From positions 1,736,001 through 1,800,000 of the forward strand of contig NZ_CP014306.1 of the NCBI RefSeq assembly GCF_001557535.2: 64,000 nt of DNA. The letters are read 5' to 3'. Position numbers and translations under genes: made by a program. This DNA comes from Burkholderia sp. PAMC 26561 (GTDB lineage: Bacteria; Pseudomonadota; Gammaproteobacteria; Burkholderiales; Burkholderiaceae). Each line of letters starts with the position of its first letter. Position 1 is the first letter of the stretch. Shown here piece by piece: positions 20,087 through 28,588 of this stretch. The notes under the pieces were generated by a model, which was not told the origin of the DNA, did not search any database, and saw only the letters and a program-made list of their open reading frames with translations.

Positions 20087-21235
20087 ATGAGCAAGGCCGG
20101 AAAACAGAAAGTCGTGGTGGGCATGTCGGGCGGCGTGGATTCGTCGGTGACCGCGTGGCTGCTGAAAGAGCAGGGCTACGACGTGATCGGCCTGTTCATG
20201 AAGAACTGGGAAGATGACGACGACAGCGAATACTGCTCGACCCGGCAGGACTGGATCGATGTGGTGTCGGTGGCGGATCTGATCGGCATCGACGTGGAAG
20301 CGGTCAACTTCGCGGCTGAATACAAGGATCGTGTGTTCGCCGAATTCCTGCGGGAATATTCGGCCGGCCGCACGCCCAATCCTGACGTTCTCTGCAACGC
20401 CGAGATCAAGTTCAAGGCCTTCCTCGATCACGCCATGTCGCTTGGCGGCGAAACCATCGCGACCGGCCATTACGCTCGCGTGCGCGAACGCGATGGCCAG
20501 TTCGAACTGCTCAAGGCCACGGATCACACGAAGGATCAGTCGTACTTCTTGCATCGGCTGAATCAGGCGCAGTTGTCGAAGACGCTGTTTCCGCTCGGTG
20601 AAATGCCAAAGACGAAGGTGCGCGAGATCGCCGCGCAGATTGGCTTGCCGAACGCGGCGAAGAAGGATTCCACGGGGATCTGCTTTATCGGCGAAAGGCC
20701 GTTTCGCGAATTTTTGAACCGTTATCTGCCAACACAACCCGGCCCGATGAAAACGCCCGATGGCAAGGTGATCGGCGAGCATGTCGGGCTGGCGTTCTAT
20801 ACCTTCGGCCAACGCAAGGGCATCGGGCTCGGCGGCAGCAAGGACGGCAGCGGCGATCCGTGGTTTGTTGCGGGCAAGGACATGGCGTCGAACACGCTGT
20901 ACGTGGTGCAGGGGCATGATCATCCGTGGCTGTTGTCGCATTCGCTCGTGGCCGGTAATACGAGCTGGGTGGCGGGCGCGGCACCGGCTGAAGGCCTGGA
21001 ATGCGCGGCGAAGACGCGGTATCGGCAGGCGGATTCGGCTTGCGTGGTGGGTGCGCCAGGCGAGGACGGCCGCTTCGAGCTAAGTTTCAGCGACGCGCAA
21101 TGGGCCGTCACGCCGGGACAATCGGCAGTGCTTTATCAAGGCGATGTTTGCCTGGGCGGTGGGATCATCGAACACGCCGCGACGGCGCAGCCGGCGCGGC
21201 GGGAAGCACAGGCGGCATTGTTGACGCCGCGGTGA
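20087..21235 (+). CDS. mnmA: tRNA-specific 2-thiouridylase MnmA
   Basis: MnmA makes the s2 modification at wobble U34 of Lys, Glu and Gln tRNAs, using sulfur relayed from IscS. The 382-residue protein has the PP-loop SGGVDSS (residues 14-20), catalytic Cys103 in [12 protein letters not shown], and persulfide-forming Cys199 in [22 protein letters not shown] and the C-terminal beta-barrel are also typical. A GC-rich hairpin (AGCGGGC-TGCG-GCCCGCT, 21264-21281) follows but lacks a T run. Confidence 0.97.
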   Translation: MSKAGKQKVVVGMSGGVDSSVTAWLLKEQGYDVIGLFMKNWEDDDDSEYCSTRQDWIDVVSVADLIGIDVEAVNFAAEYKDRVFAEFLREYSAGRTPNPDVLCNAEIKFKAFLDHAMSLGGETIATGHYARVRERDGQFELLKATDHTKDQSYFLHRLNQAQLSKTLFPLGEMPKTKVREIAAQIGLPNAAKKDSTGICFIGERPFREFLNRYLPTQPGPMKTPDGKVIGEHVGLAFYTFGQRKGIGLGGSKDGSGDPWFVAGKDMASNTLYVVQGHDHPWLLSHSLVAGNTSWVAGAAPAEGLECAAKTRYRQADSACVVGAPGEDGRFELSFSDAQWAVTPGQSAVLYQGDVCLGGGIIEHAATAQPARREAQAALLTPR

Positions 21236-21356
21236 TGTGCGGTGATCTGGTTGTATGCGAAGGAGCGGGCTGCGGCCCGCTTCATGATGTTTGCGGAGAG
21301 CTTGATAAAAACGCCCTGTTAAAAACGCCCGATGAAATTCATTAAATTCCCTTGAC

Positions 21357-21379
21357 TATCTATCTTCTAGTAGATAAAT
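21357..21379. promoter_or_regulatory. Putative TetR-family operator, copy 1
   Basis: A partly palindromic 23-bp site containing ATCTATCTTCTAGTAGATAA lies 31 bp before the regulator start. It shares 18 of 23 positions with the site at 22076-22098 and 17 of 23 with that at 22358-22380. The position before the regulator suggests autoregulation. Confidence 0.6.
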
Positions 21380-21409
21380 TACGACTCATCGAAGGCATGA
21401 GATTCCGAA

Positions 21410-21985
21410 ATGAACACCGAGAAAACCCCGGACAAAAACACCGTGCGCGAGCAATTGCTCGATCACGCGCAAATCCTGTTGATGACGCGCGGGTACAACG
21501 GGTTTAGTTATCGCGATCTGTCGACGCTGGTCGGGGTGAAGACATCGAGCATCCACTATTACTTCCCTTCGAAGGAAGATCTCGTGCTCGAAGCAGTGAA
21601 TACCTATAGCGCGGATGTCATGTCGTCGATTTACGCCATCGACAGTTCGGCTTCCGCCGAGAAAAAGCTTGATCGCTACGCGAAGCTGTTCGGCAAGATC
21701 GTGGGCGAAGGCGATCAGGTTTGCTTGTGCGGAATGCTGGCTGCGGATATCCAGTCTTTACCCGAGGACGTGCGTCATGCGGTTCAGGCCTTCTTTAAAG
21801 CAAATGAATCGTGGCTGGCGAAAGTGCTGGCCGAAGGCGAGAAGCAAGAAACCCTGCGTGTAAATGGCAAGCCCGAGGTGACTGCCCGGGCGCTATTCGC
21901 GGCGTATCAGGGTAGTCTGCTGGCTTGCCGATTGTTTCATTCAAAGGTGCGTCTGGAAGAAGTCACGCAAACCGTAAAACGATGA
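21410..21985 (+). CDS. TetR/AcrR-family transcriptional regulator
   Basis: The 191-residue protein has a typical TetR N-terminal DNA-binding domain: REQLLDHAQILLMTRGYNGFSYRDLSTLVGVKTSSIHYYFPSKEDLVLEAV spans about residues 10-60, with the recognition helix in VKTSSIHYYF. The C-terminal two thirds would bind an unknown ligand (CGMLAADIQSLPEDVRHAV). A near-palindromic site lies just upstream, and two more copies flank the gap before the following secreted hydrolase, which is the likely target. The inducer cannot be read from sequence. Confidence 0.88.
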   Translation: MNTEKTPDKNTVREQLLDHAQILLMTRGYNGFSYRDLSTLVGVKTSSIHYYFPSKEDLVLEAVNTYSADVMSSIYAIDSSASAEKKLDRYAKLFGKIVGEGDQVCLCGMLAADIQSLPEDVRHAVQAFFKANESWLAKVLAEGEKQETLRVNGKPEVTARALFAAYQGSLLACRLFHSKVRLEEVTQTVKR

Positions 21986-22075
21986 AGGCGTAGCGTGGCT
22001 TCTGAAGTCATTGGGTCGTAATACAAGGTAATTGTTCGGAATATTGTTAATAATGAATAAACCTTTATCAAAACC

Positions 22076-22098
22076 GATCTATCTTTGAGTAGGTAGAT
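22076..22098. promoter_or_regulatory. Putative TetR-family operator, copy 2
   Basis: The 23-bp site, with half-sites ATCTATCTT and AGTAGGTAGAT, matches copy 1 at 18 of 23 positions. It lies 90 bp after the regulator stop in an AT-rich stretch that could hold a promoter. Confidence 0.55.
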
Positions 22099-22316
22099 TT
22101 TGATTTCCGATTTCTTTGACGGGAATGTGATTTTTTGCTTTTTGTCTTACTTTTTTACCGCGTTCAAAACGCGCGTCGAGCCGACTAATCATCCCTGCAC
22201 GGATTTGATGAGTGATTTCGCGCGTCACGGTTTTAACGGGTCTGTAGATAGCAGGTACGCAGTTATCCATTGTTGGTGCCAAGGTTTCCCGGCCGCCGTG
22301 AGGCAAGTCGCAGTCG

Positions 22317-22349
22317 TATCAAAGCCGTATCAAAGCCGTATCAAAGCCG
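22317..22349. repeat. Three tandem 11-bp repeats
   Basis: TATCAAAGCCG occurs three times head to tail, followed by a degenerate start of a fourth copy (TACCG). The 11-bp period is close to one helical turn. The array ends 8 bp before the third operator copy. Confidence 0.75.
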
Positions 22350-22357
22350 TACCGCAT

Positions 22358-22380
22358 CACCTATCTACAAGTAGATGCAT
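22358..22380. promoter_or_regulatory. Putative TetR-family operator, copy 3
   Basis: The site contains CTATCTACAAGTAGATG, the most symmetrical of the three copies (ATCTAC-AA-GTAGAT). It lies 62 bp before the hydrolase start, where a repressor could block transcription. Confidence 0.6.
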
Positions 22381-22442
22381 TTGAATTTCCAAACGTTCCT
22401 CAAGCAAGCATTTATCAACGCCCCTCACTAACAGGAGTCAAC

Positions 22443-23468
22443 ATGTTCAAGCTCAAGTCTCTCGCCATCGCTTCTGCCGTTGCTGCAACGCTGACCGCAA
22501 GCGCCATCGCGCAGGCCGCGCCCGTGCTCGAACCGGCGACGCAGCAGTTCATCGATGCACTCACCGCACAGAAAGGCCCGCCGATCTACACCTTGTCACC
22601 CGCCGATGCCCGCAACGTCCTTGCCGGCGCCCAGTCGCAGCCGGTCGAAAAGCAGGCCGCGCAAATCGAAGACCGCGTGATCGATGCCGGCCCGACCGGC
22701 AAGGTCGCGCTGCGCATCGTACGCCCGGCGCAGGCAAAGGGCGTGCTGCCCGTGATCATGTACTTTCACGGCGGCGGTTGGGTTCTCGGCGATAAAAACA
22801 CGCACGACCGCCTGATCCGCGAAATCGCGAACGGCGCGCAGGCGACCGTGGTTTTCGTCGATTACGATCGCTCGCCCGAGACCCAATTCCCGGTGCCGGT
22901 CGAGCAGGCTTACGCTGCGACGCGCTACGTGGCTGAGCATGCAAAGCAATTCAACGTCGATGCAACCCGCATGGCCGTGGTCGGCGACAGCGTCGGCGGC
23001 AACATGGCGGCCGCGGTCACGCTGATGGCGAAGGAGCAGGGTGGCCCGGCGCTGCGCTACCAGGTGCTGTTCTACCCCGTCACCGATGCAAACTTCGACG
23101 ACGGCTCGTACAACGAATTCGCCGACGGCCCGTGGCTCACCAAAAACGCGATGAAGTGGTTCTGGGACGCATACGCGCCGAATGCAGCCGACCGGGAGAA
23201 GATCACAGCGTCGCCGTTGCGTGCATCGCTGGATCAGTTGAAGGACTTGCCGCCGGCACTCGTCATCACCGACGAAAACGATGTCCTGCGCGACGAAGGC
23301 GAGGCCTACGCCCGCAAGCTCTCGCAAGCAGGTGTGCGTGTAACGGCGGTGCGCTACGAAGGCACGATCCACGACTTCGTGATGCTGAACGCGCTGGCGA
23401 AGACGCCAGCCACGCGGGCGGCGATCGAGCAGGCGAACACGGTGCTGAAGAAGGCGCTGGCGAAGTAA
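22443..23468 (+). CDS. Secreted alpha/beta hydrolase (HSL-type esterase/lipase)
   Basis: The 341-residue protein starts with a Sec signal peptide (MFKLKSLAIASAVAATLTAS..., cleavage probably after AQA near residue 26), so it should act in the periplasm or outside. It has the hormone-sensitive-lipase oxyanion motif HGGG (109-112), nucleophile Ser183 in GDSVGG, a probable acid at Asp280 and His310 in GTIHDFVM. An AGGAG site precedes the ATG. It is preceded by two copies of the putative TetR operator. The substrate is unknown; HSL-family enzymes usually hydrolyse short acyl esters. Confidence 0.9.
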   Translation: MFKLKSLAIASAVAATLTASAIAQAAPVLEPATQQFIDALTAQKGPPIYTLSPADARNVLAGAQSQPVEKQAAQIEDRVIDAGPTGKVALRIVRPAQAKGVLPVIMYFHGGGWVLGDKNTHDRLIREIANGAQATVVFVDYDRSPETQFPVPVEQAYAATRYVAEHAKQFNVDATRMAVVGDSVGGNMAAAVTLMAKEQGGPALRYQVLFYPVTDANFDDGSYNEFADGPWLTKNAMKWFWDAYAPNAADREKITASPLRASLDQLKDLPPALVITDENDVLRDEGEAYARKLSQAGVRVTAVRYEGTIHDFVMLNALAKTPATRAAIEQANTVLKKALAK

Positions 23469-23484
23469 CCAAGCCAGGCCGACG

Positions 23485-23512
23485 TAAAAAAAGCCCCGAA
23501 AGGGGCTTTTTT
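23485..23512. terminator. Bidirectional intrinsic terminator
   Basis: AAAAAAAGCCCC-GAAA-GGGGCTTTTTT lies between the convergent hydrolase and GST genes. T runs on both strands let it end transcription from each side. Confidence 0.88.
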
Positions 23513-23531
23513 GCAGGACCGGAGAGAAACC

Positions 23532-24143
23532 TCAAACCGGCAATGTATCGATAAAAGACTGGCGCAGCGACAAACGCTGCACATGCTTGTCGAGATTGGG
23601 GTAGTCCTCGCGCCAGTTCAACTCGGGCATGCGGTAGTCGAGATAGCCGAGCGCACAGCCACAGGCGATATCGGCGAGCGTGAAGTGATTGGCCGAGCAC
23701 CAGTTTTTCGCGGCAAGTCCTTTGGACATCGCTTTCAGGCCGTCATCGATCTTGCGCTGTTGGCGCTCGATCCACGCGTCGTTGCGTTGCGCTTCCTCAC
23801 GCTGCGTGCCTTCCAGGCGGATCAGCACGGCTGCGTCGAGCATGCCGTCGGCGAGCGCTTCCCAGCACCGGACTTCGGTGCGCTCACGACGTTCCTGCGG
23901 CAAGAGCTTGCCGACCGGCGTGAGCGTATCGACGTATTCGCAGATCACGCGCGAATCGAAAACCGCTTCGCCATCGTCCAGGATCAGGCAGGGCACCTTG
24001 CCGAGCGGATTGTAACTGTGGATTTTCGAATCAGATGCCCAGACGTTTTCGAGCACCAGTTCGCAGTCGATCTTCTTTTCTGCCATCACAATCCGCGTCT
24101 TGCGAACGTACGGGCTGCTGAGCGAACCGATCAGTTTCATCAT
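23532..24143 (-). CDS. Glutathione S-transferase family protein
   Basis: The 203-residue protein has a thioredoxin-like N-terminal domain (MMKLIGSLSSPYVRKTRIVMAEKKI) with the glutathione-binding cis-Pro segment LGKVPCLILDDGEAVFDSRVICEYVD (about residues 46-71), followed by an all-helical C-terminal domain. This is the standard layout of soluble bacterial GSTs. The active-site residue is probably one of the N-terminal serines. The substrate is not predictable. The second Met at 24140 is an equally possible start. Confidence 0.88.
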   Translation of the reverse strand: MMKLIGSLSSPYVRKTRIVMAEKKIDCELVLENVWASDSKIHSYNPLGKVPCLILDDGEAVFDSRVICEYVDTLTPVGKLLPQERRERTEVRCWEALADGMLDAAVLIRLEGTQREEAQRNDAWIERQQRKIDDGLKAMSKGLAAKNWCSANHFTLADIACGCALGYLDYRMPELNWREDYPNLDKHVQRLSLRQSFIDTLPV

Positions 24144-24244
24144 CTGTATTTTGGATTCTGCAATGAGTAGTCACGGAGAGCGATCTTAACCGCCCCGGCG
24201 CGTACCGACTTAATTTCGAGATTGCGGCGTTGTGGTCGGGCGAC

Positions 24245-24278
24245 AAAAAACCCGGCGCACCTTCCGGTGCAACCGGGT
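24245..24278 (-). terminator. Intrinsic terminator of the pqi operon
   Basis: The stem CCCGG.GCACC-TTCC-GGTGC..CCGGG is followed on the minus strand by TTTTTT. It lies about 33 nt after the pqiC stop. Confidence 0.75.
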
Positions 24279-24310
24279 TGCGGCGGACTCTGGTCGGAGT
24301 CCTTTCAGAT

Positions 24311-25027
24311 TCACTGCGCCGGCGCGGCGTTCATCGGACAAGGCAACAGACGCGGCGGCGCAGGCATTGCGGGCTTCGCGCTTTTCGCTGAAACCGATGT
24401 CATCGACGGTGCGGGTGCCGAACTCACCGTCTTGACGCCGGCGGAAATCGCTCCGGCGAGCGCATCCACGGCTTGCCGATGCCCCGCCACCAGCGCGTCA
24501 TAACCATCGCCAACTGGCTGTTCGGACACGGTCCGGCACGTCAGGACAGCCTGGTTGCTAACGCCGCGCACGCTCCACACGGCATCGATCAACGCGCGTT
24601 CTCCCGGTGACGATTCGAAGCGCTGCACGTTCACCTTCACGCGATACACCGCCGCGCCGTCGGGATGCGGCGTGCCGTAGACATCGATGGCGCCAAGCTG
24701 CTGCGACAGATCCGCCGATAACGCGCGCCGCACTTCGTCGGCGGGAAGCGATGCCCAGCGCTGATCCTCGAGCACACGCACCTGCGCCGCACCGTCCTGC
24801 ACGACCATCTGGTTCTTCGCGACTTGCGGCGGCATGTCGACCGGCGCCAGCTCCAGATAGAACGACGCGGGCGCCGTGGTTCTCACCGTGCTGTCACCCG
24901 AGCCGCCGCCGAGCGTATAAAAACGCGCGGGCGGCGAGCTGCTGCATGCGGCGAGCGCGGCGATCCCGGCCACGAGGCCCACCGCCGGAACCCGGCCGGC
25001 GGCCTTGAAAAATGTGGCCAGACTCAT
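24311..25027 (-). CDS. pqiC: Intermembrane transport lipoprotein PqiC
   Basis: PqiC is the outer-membrane lipoprotein partner of the PqiB tunnel. The 238-residue protein has a signal sequence with a lipobox ending in LAAC-SSS (about residues 25-31) and an ABC_trans_aux-type domain with RFYTLG near the start of the mature part. The C-terminus is an Ala/Pro/Ser-rich tail. It overlaps pqiB by four bases (ATGA) and is last in pqiA1-pqiA2-pqiB-pqiC. Confidence 0.88.
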   Translation of the reverse strand: MSLATFFKAAGRVPAVGLVAGIAALAACSSSPPARFYTLGGGSGDSTVRTTAPASFYLELAPVDMPPQVAKNQMVVQDGAAQVRVLEDQRWASLPADEVRRALSADLSQQLGAIDVYGTPHPDGAAVYRVKVNVQRFESSPGERALIDAVWSVRGVSNQAVLTCRTVSEQPVGDGYDALVAGHRQAVDALAGAISAGVKTVSSAPAPSMTSVSAKSAKPAMPAPPRLLPCPMNAAPAQ

Positions 25028-26694
25028 GGCTTATCTCCTGGTTTTCCGCGCAACAGCGATTCCGGATGACGTTCCAGATAATCGGAGAGCGCATTGAGCG
25101 ATTGCAGCGTCCGCGTGAGTTCCTGCAGCGCCTGATGAACGTCCGACTGCAGCGGTGAATCCTGCTGCAGCGTGCTTTGCGCTTCGGTGAAGGTGTTCTT
25201 CGCGGCGGTCAGCGTGTCACGCGCCTCGGGGGCGACCTGGGTATCGAGTTGCTTGAAGAGGCTGTTCGCGTTCTTCAGCGCACTGTTCAGGTTGTTGCCG
25301 ATATCGTCGAAAGGAATCTTGTCCAGCTTCTTCGCGATATCCGCCACCTGCAGTTGCAACTCGTCGAGCGTGTTCGGCACGGTCGGCAGTTCGAGCGGAT
25401 CGGCCGCGACATTCACCGTGGCTTTCGCCGCTTTCGGGAACATATCGAGCGCCACGTAAAGCTGCCCGGTCAACAGGTTGCCGGTGCGCAATTGTCCCCG
25501 CAGGCCGTTTGTGACGAGCTTCTGCAGCAATTCCTGACCGGCGACGGTGTTCTGGCGCGGAACCGAATCGCGGAAACGCTTGCCGAGCCTGTCCGGGTAG
25601 ATGTTCATGGTCACCGGCATCTGGAAGGCGCGCGATTTCGGATCGTATTCAATCGCGATGCCCGTCACGCTGCCAAGCAGAATGCCGCGGAAATCAATCG
25701 GCGCGCCGACCGACAGCCCGCGCAGCGACTGGTTGAAATTCATGACAACGCGTATTGGCTGGCCGTCCGGATCGCGCATGGCGTCCGATTCGTCGGAGCC
25801 GAGGCGGAACGTCATGTTGTCCGGCGCCTGCTTGCCGGGTTCCTGGTTAGGCGGCGTCTGGAACGCAATGCCGCCTAGCACCACGGTCGCGAGCGATTGC
25901 GTGTTGAGCTTGAAGCCGCTGGAATCGAGCCGCAGATCCACGCCGCTTGCATGCCACCAGCGCGAGTTCGTGCCCACGTACTGGTCGTAAGGCGCGTTCA
26001 CGAAGACCTGCATGGTGACGCCGGTGCCGTCCTTGTCGAGCGAGAAACCCGCGACCTGACCCACCTGCACGCGACGGTAATAGATCGGCGATCCAATATC
26101 GATGGAACCCAGCGAATCACCGCGCAACGTGAACTGGCGGCCCTTCTGGTCGCCGGTCACGGCGGGCGGCGATTCGAGCCCCACGAAGTGGGTCTCGTCC
26201 TCTTTCGACTTGCCTGCATCCACGCCAATGTAGGCGCCCGACAGCAACGTGCCGAGACCGGTCACGCCGCTTGCCGCCACGCGCGGACGCACCACCCAGA
26301 AGCGCGTGTCCTTCACGGCGAAATCTTCGGCAACCTTGGTCAACTGGACATCGACGAGAACGCGCGAATGATCCTTCGACAACGTGATGTTCTTCACCGT
26401 GCCGACATCCACATCCTTGTATTTCAGCTTCGTCTTGCCGTTTTCGAGCCCTTCGGCGCTCACGAAACTGATGGTGATCGTGGGACCGCGTCCTGCGACC
26501 GACTTCACGACCAGCACAATGCCGATCAGCGCCGCGATCAGCGGAATCACCCATACGAGCGACGGAACCCAGCGGCTGCGCGGCTCGATCACGGGATCAG
26601 GAAGGTTCGGCGGTAGTCCACCGCCGCCGGCATTGCGGGAAGGCTCGTTGGGGCCCTTGGCCGTATCGTTTGAGGGGCCTTGCGGGCTAGTCAT
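25024..26694 (-). CDS. pqiB: MCE-domain intermembrane transport protein PqiB
   Basis: PqiB forms a periplasmic tube of stacked MCE rings thought to move lipids between the membranes. The 556-residue protein has a cytoplasmic N-terminus, one transmembrane helix (WVPSLVWVIPLIAALIGIVLVV, about residues 42-63), three MCE/MlaD-type repeats (near residues 70, 185 and 300) and a long C-terminal helical, coiled-coil-like region from about 420. It overlaps pqiA2 by eight bases and pqiC by four. Confidence 0.92.
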   Translation of the reverse strand: MTSPQGPSNDTAKGPNEPSRNAGGGGLPPNLPDPVIEPRSRWVPSLVWVIPLIAALIGIVLVVKSVAGRGPTITISFVSAEGLENGKTKLKYKDVDVGTVKNITLSKDHSRVLVDVQLTKVAEDFAVKDTRFWVVRPRVAASGVTGLGTLLSGAYIGVDAGKSKEDETHFVGLESPPAVTGDQKGRQFTLRGDSLGSIDIGSPIYYRRVQVGQVAGFSLDKDGTGVTMQVFVNAPYDQYVGTNSRWWHASGVDLRLDSSGFKLNTQSLATVVLGGIAFQTPPNQEPGKQAPDNMTFRLGSDESDAMRDPDGQPIRVVMNFNQSLRGLSVGAPIDFRGILLGSVTGIAIEYDPKSRAFQMPVTMNIYPDRLGKRFRDSVPRQNTVAGQELLQKLVTNGLRGQLRTGNLLTGQLYVALDMFPKAAKATVNVAADPLELPTVPNTLDELQLQVADIAKKLDKIPFDDIGNNLNSALKNANSLFKQLDTQVAPEARDTLTAAKNTFTEAQSTLQQDSPLQSDVHQALQELTRTLQSLNALSDYLERHPESLLRGKPGDKP

Positions 26695-27382
26695 ATTTCT
26701 TTCCTGAAGGTTCGATGTGATCCCACATCAGCCGCGGGTCGAATTGCATGGAGGCAAGCATGGTCAGCACCACGACGCAGCCGAATGCCAGCGCGCCCGG
26801 CCCTGGTGTGATCACGGCCAGCGACCCGAAGCGCACGAGCGCCACGGTGAGGGTGACGACAAAGACGTCGAGCATCGACCACCGGCCGATTTTTTCGACG
26901 ATCCGATACAGAGTCGTACGTTGCCGCGGACGCCATTTGGACGCTGTTTGAGTCGCCCAGGTGAGGTAGGCGAGGGTGCCGAGCTTCAACATCGGCACGA
27001 GGATACTTGCGATAAAAATAATCGCCGACAGTGGATAGTCGCCGTCGTTCCAGAACATGGCGACGCCGCTCATGATGGTGTCGTCTTCTGAACCGACAAT
27101 CGACGATGTATGCAGCACGGGGTACAAATTGGCCGGAATGTAGAGGATCGCGGCGGACAGCAACAGCGCCCACGTGCGCGCGACGGAGTCCGGATTACGC
27201 CTGTGGAGCTTCGCGCCGCAACGCGTGCAGCGCTGTGTATCGATCGTGACCGCGCGTTTTTGCACGAGGTTGCAGGCGTGGCAGCCGATCAGCCCGGCGC
27301 GCGAGGCCGTGGTGTAGAACGGAGCGGCATCGGCGGCACTGGCGGATTCTTTTGCTTCAGCAGGTTCGGGTGTATCGGTCAT
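26687..27382 (-). CDS. PqiA-family inner-membrane protein, second half
   Basis: This 231-residue protein matches the C-terminal half of E. coli PqiA. After a short acidic N-terminus comes a zinc-ribbon (CHACNLVQKRAVTIDTQRCTRCGAKL), followed by four hydrophobic helices. E. coli PqiA is one chain with two such halves; here they are separate genes overlapping by four bases (ATGA). Together they should form the inner-membrane platform for PqiB. Confidence 0.88.
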   Translation of the reverse strand: MTDTPEPAEAKESASAADAAPFYTTASRAGLIGCHACNLVQKRAVTIDTQRCTRCGAKLHRRNPDSVARTWALLLSAAILYIPANLYPVLHTSSIVGSEDDTIMSGVAMFWNDGDYPLSAIIFIASILVPMLKLGTLAYLTWATQTASKWRPRQRTTLYRIVEKIGRWSMLDVFVVTLTVALVRFGSLAVITPGPGALAFGCVVVLTMLASMQFDPRLMWDHIEPSGKKYD

Positions 27383-28158
27383 GGCTTCAGCGGTGGAGAC
27401 GCGGCGTTGGCTGGAGATGCATCAGCCGGCGCGCTGGACGGCGAAAGCGGCCGCAGCAGGTCAAGCGGGGATTCGGCCTGGAGATCGGTTTGCCGGTCAG
27501 CACCCATGCCGGACTGCAGGCCGCCGAACGGGGTGTATCGTAGAGGCCCGCGCTTCGCCAGGCGCCCGGCGATTTCCCAGAGCGCGCGTGGATCGAAGGT
27601 CAGGATCACTGCGAACAGCAGCGTCAGCGCGCCGAACGCAAATAGCGCGGCCTCGGGGATCACGCGCGCGATGCTCACCATTTTCACCAGCGTAACCAGC
27701 ACGCCGAGCATGAATACTTCGATCATTCCCCACGGCCGGACAAACTGGATTGCGCGCAGCACCTGGCTGAAACCGGCCGGGACGAACCCAGCACGCAACG
27801 CGACCATCAAGTAAAGCATGGCGACGAGCTCGGTGAGCGGAAAGAGGATCGTCGCGCAGAAAACCATCACTGCGATCACTTCCATGTTCTCGCCCCACAA
27901 CGCGACGATCGCGCCGATCAGCGTGGTCTGCGAGGTGATCCCGTTCGTTTCCAGTTCCACAATGGGAAACGCCTGCGCAATCAGGAACGTGATTAGCGCG
28001 GCGAGCGTGATGGCGCAAAGCTTGTCGAGATTCGACGCCACGCTCGGATAAAGCGTGGCGCCGCATCGCGTGCATTTCGCTGAAGTGCGCACGGGCAGTG
28101 CACGCTTGTGAAAAAGCGTGTCGCATTCGTGGCAGGCAATCAGATCGTCTTCTTCCAT
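27379..28158 (-). CDS. pqiA: PqiA-family inner-membrane protein, first half
   Basis: The 259-residue protein matches the N-terminal half of PqiA. It has a zinc ribbon near the start (ACHECDTLFHKRALPVRTSAKCTRCGATL), four hydrophobic helices, and a Pro/Ser/Ala-rich tail from about residue 220. It is the first gene of the pqi operon. Its partner starts inside its last codons, so the two halves are translationally coupled. Confidence 0.88.
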   Translation of the reverse strand: MEEDDLIACHECDTLFHKRALPVRTSAKCTRCGATLYPSVASNLDKLCAITLAALITFLIAQAFPIVELETNGITSQTTLIGAIVALWGENMEVIAVMVFCATILFPLTELVAMLYLMVALRAGFVPAGFSQVLRAIQFVRPWGMIEVFMLGVLVTLVKMVSIARVIPEAALFAFGALTLLFAVILTFDPRALWEIAGRLAKRGPLRYTPFGGLQSGMGADRQTDLQAESPLDLLRPLSPSSAPADASPANAASPPLKP

Positions 28159-28588
28159 GAGTGGAGTACTGGCTCTTGCGGGGGTGTTATTCAGTGTCTT
28201 GTCGCGTCCTGGTTCCGGGGCAGCCGCTTAAAAGAGCAAGGGCCGGGCCAGCGCGCATGGTAACAAACAGCGGCTACCCGGCGTCACAACGTGTCGGGGC
28301 CGGCGAAACCGTCAGGTCCGTCATGCGCCGAGACGTTCAAGGCGTTTATCCGATGATTTGATTCCCAATCCTCTCACGGATCAACTCGGCAGGACGACAT
28401 CAGCGTCATTCTCGCGCCAGCACAATGCCAGAAAGGGATCGGCAACTATTTCTCTACTGAAAGCTGTTTTTTACTTGTTCGGGTAGGATGGCGGCCTTGA
28501 GACCTGCTTCACGGTTTGACGCCCTTTCTTCGGCGACAAACCCAAAATGCTGCAGGTCTATTCCGCACTTCTTTCTGGTGGACACCGT
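28159..28588. other. Divergent pqiA/cytochrome b561 intergenic region
   Basis: These 430 bases must hold the promoters of the pqi operon (minus) and the cytochrome gene (plus), but I see no convincing -35/-10 pair. A weak inverted repeat (AGCCGCT near 28222 with AGCGGCT near 28270) encloses about 40 nt. The cytochrome frame is open upstream to 28547. A 66-codon open frame at 28161-28361 has no ribosome-binding site and atypical composition. Confidence 0.4.

Larger units (their letters stand above)
21986..22442. other. Regulatory gap between TetR regulator and hydrolase
   Basis: This 457-nt stretch, AT-rich in its first third, carries two copies of the putative operator (22076-22098 and 22358-22380) and three tandem 11-bp repeats (22317-22349). 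An open frame of 94 codons (22100-22384) runs through it, but its composition (many Phe, Cys, His) and lack of a ribosome-binding site argue against a gene. No clear terminator for the regulator gene is visible. Confidence 0.5.

Noticed and set aside
22100..22384. A 94-codon frame in the regulator-hydrolase gap
   Set aside because: No ribosome-binding site, odd composition, and it runs through two operator-like sites and a tandem repeat.
28161..28361. A 66-codon frame in the pqiA/cytochrome b561 gap
   Set aside because: No ribosome-binding site and no recognisable features; the region must also hold two promoters.
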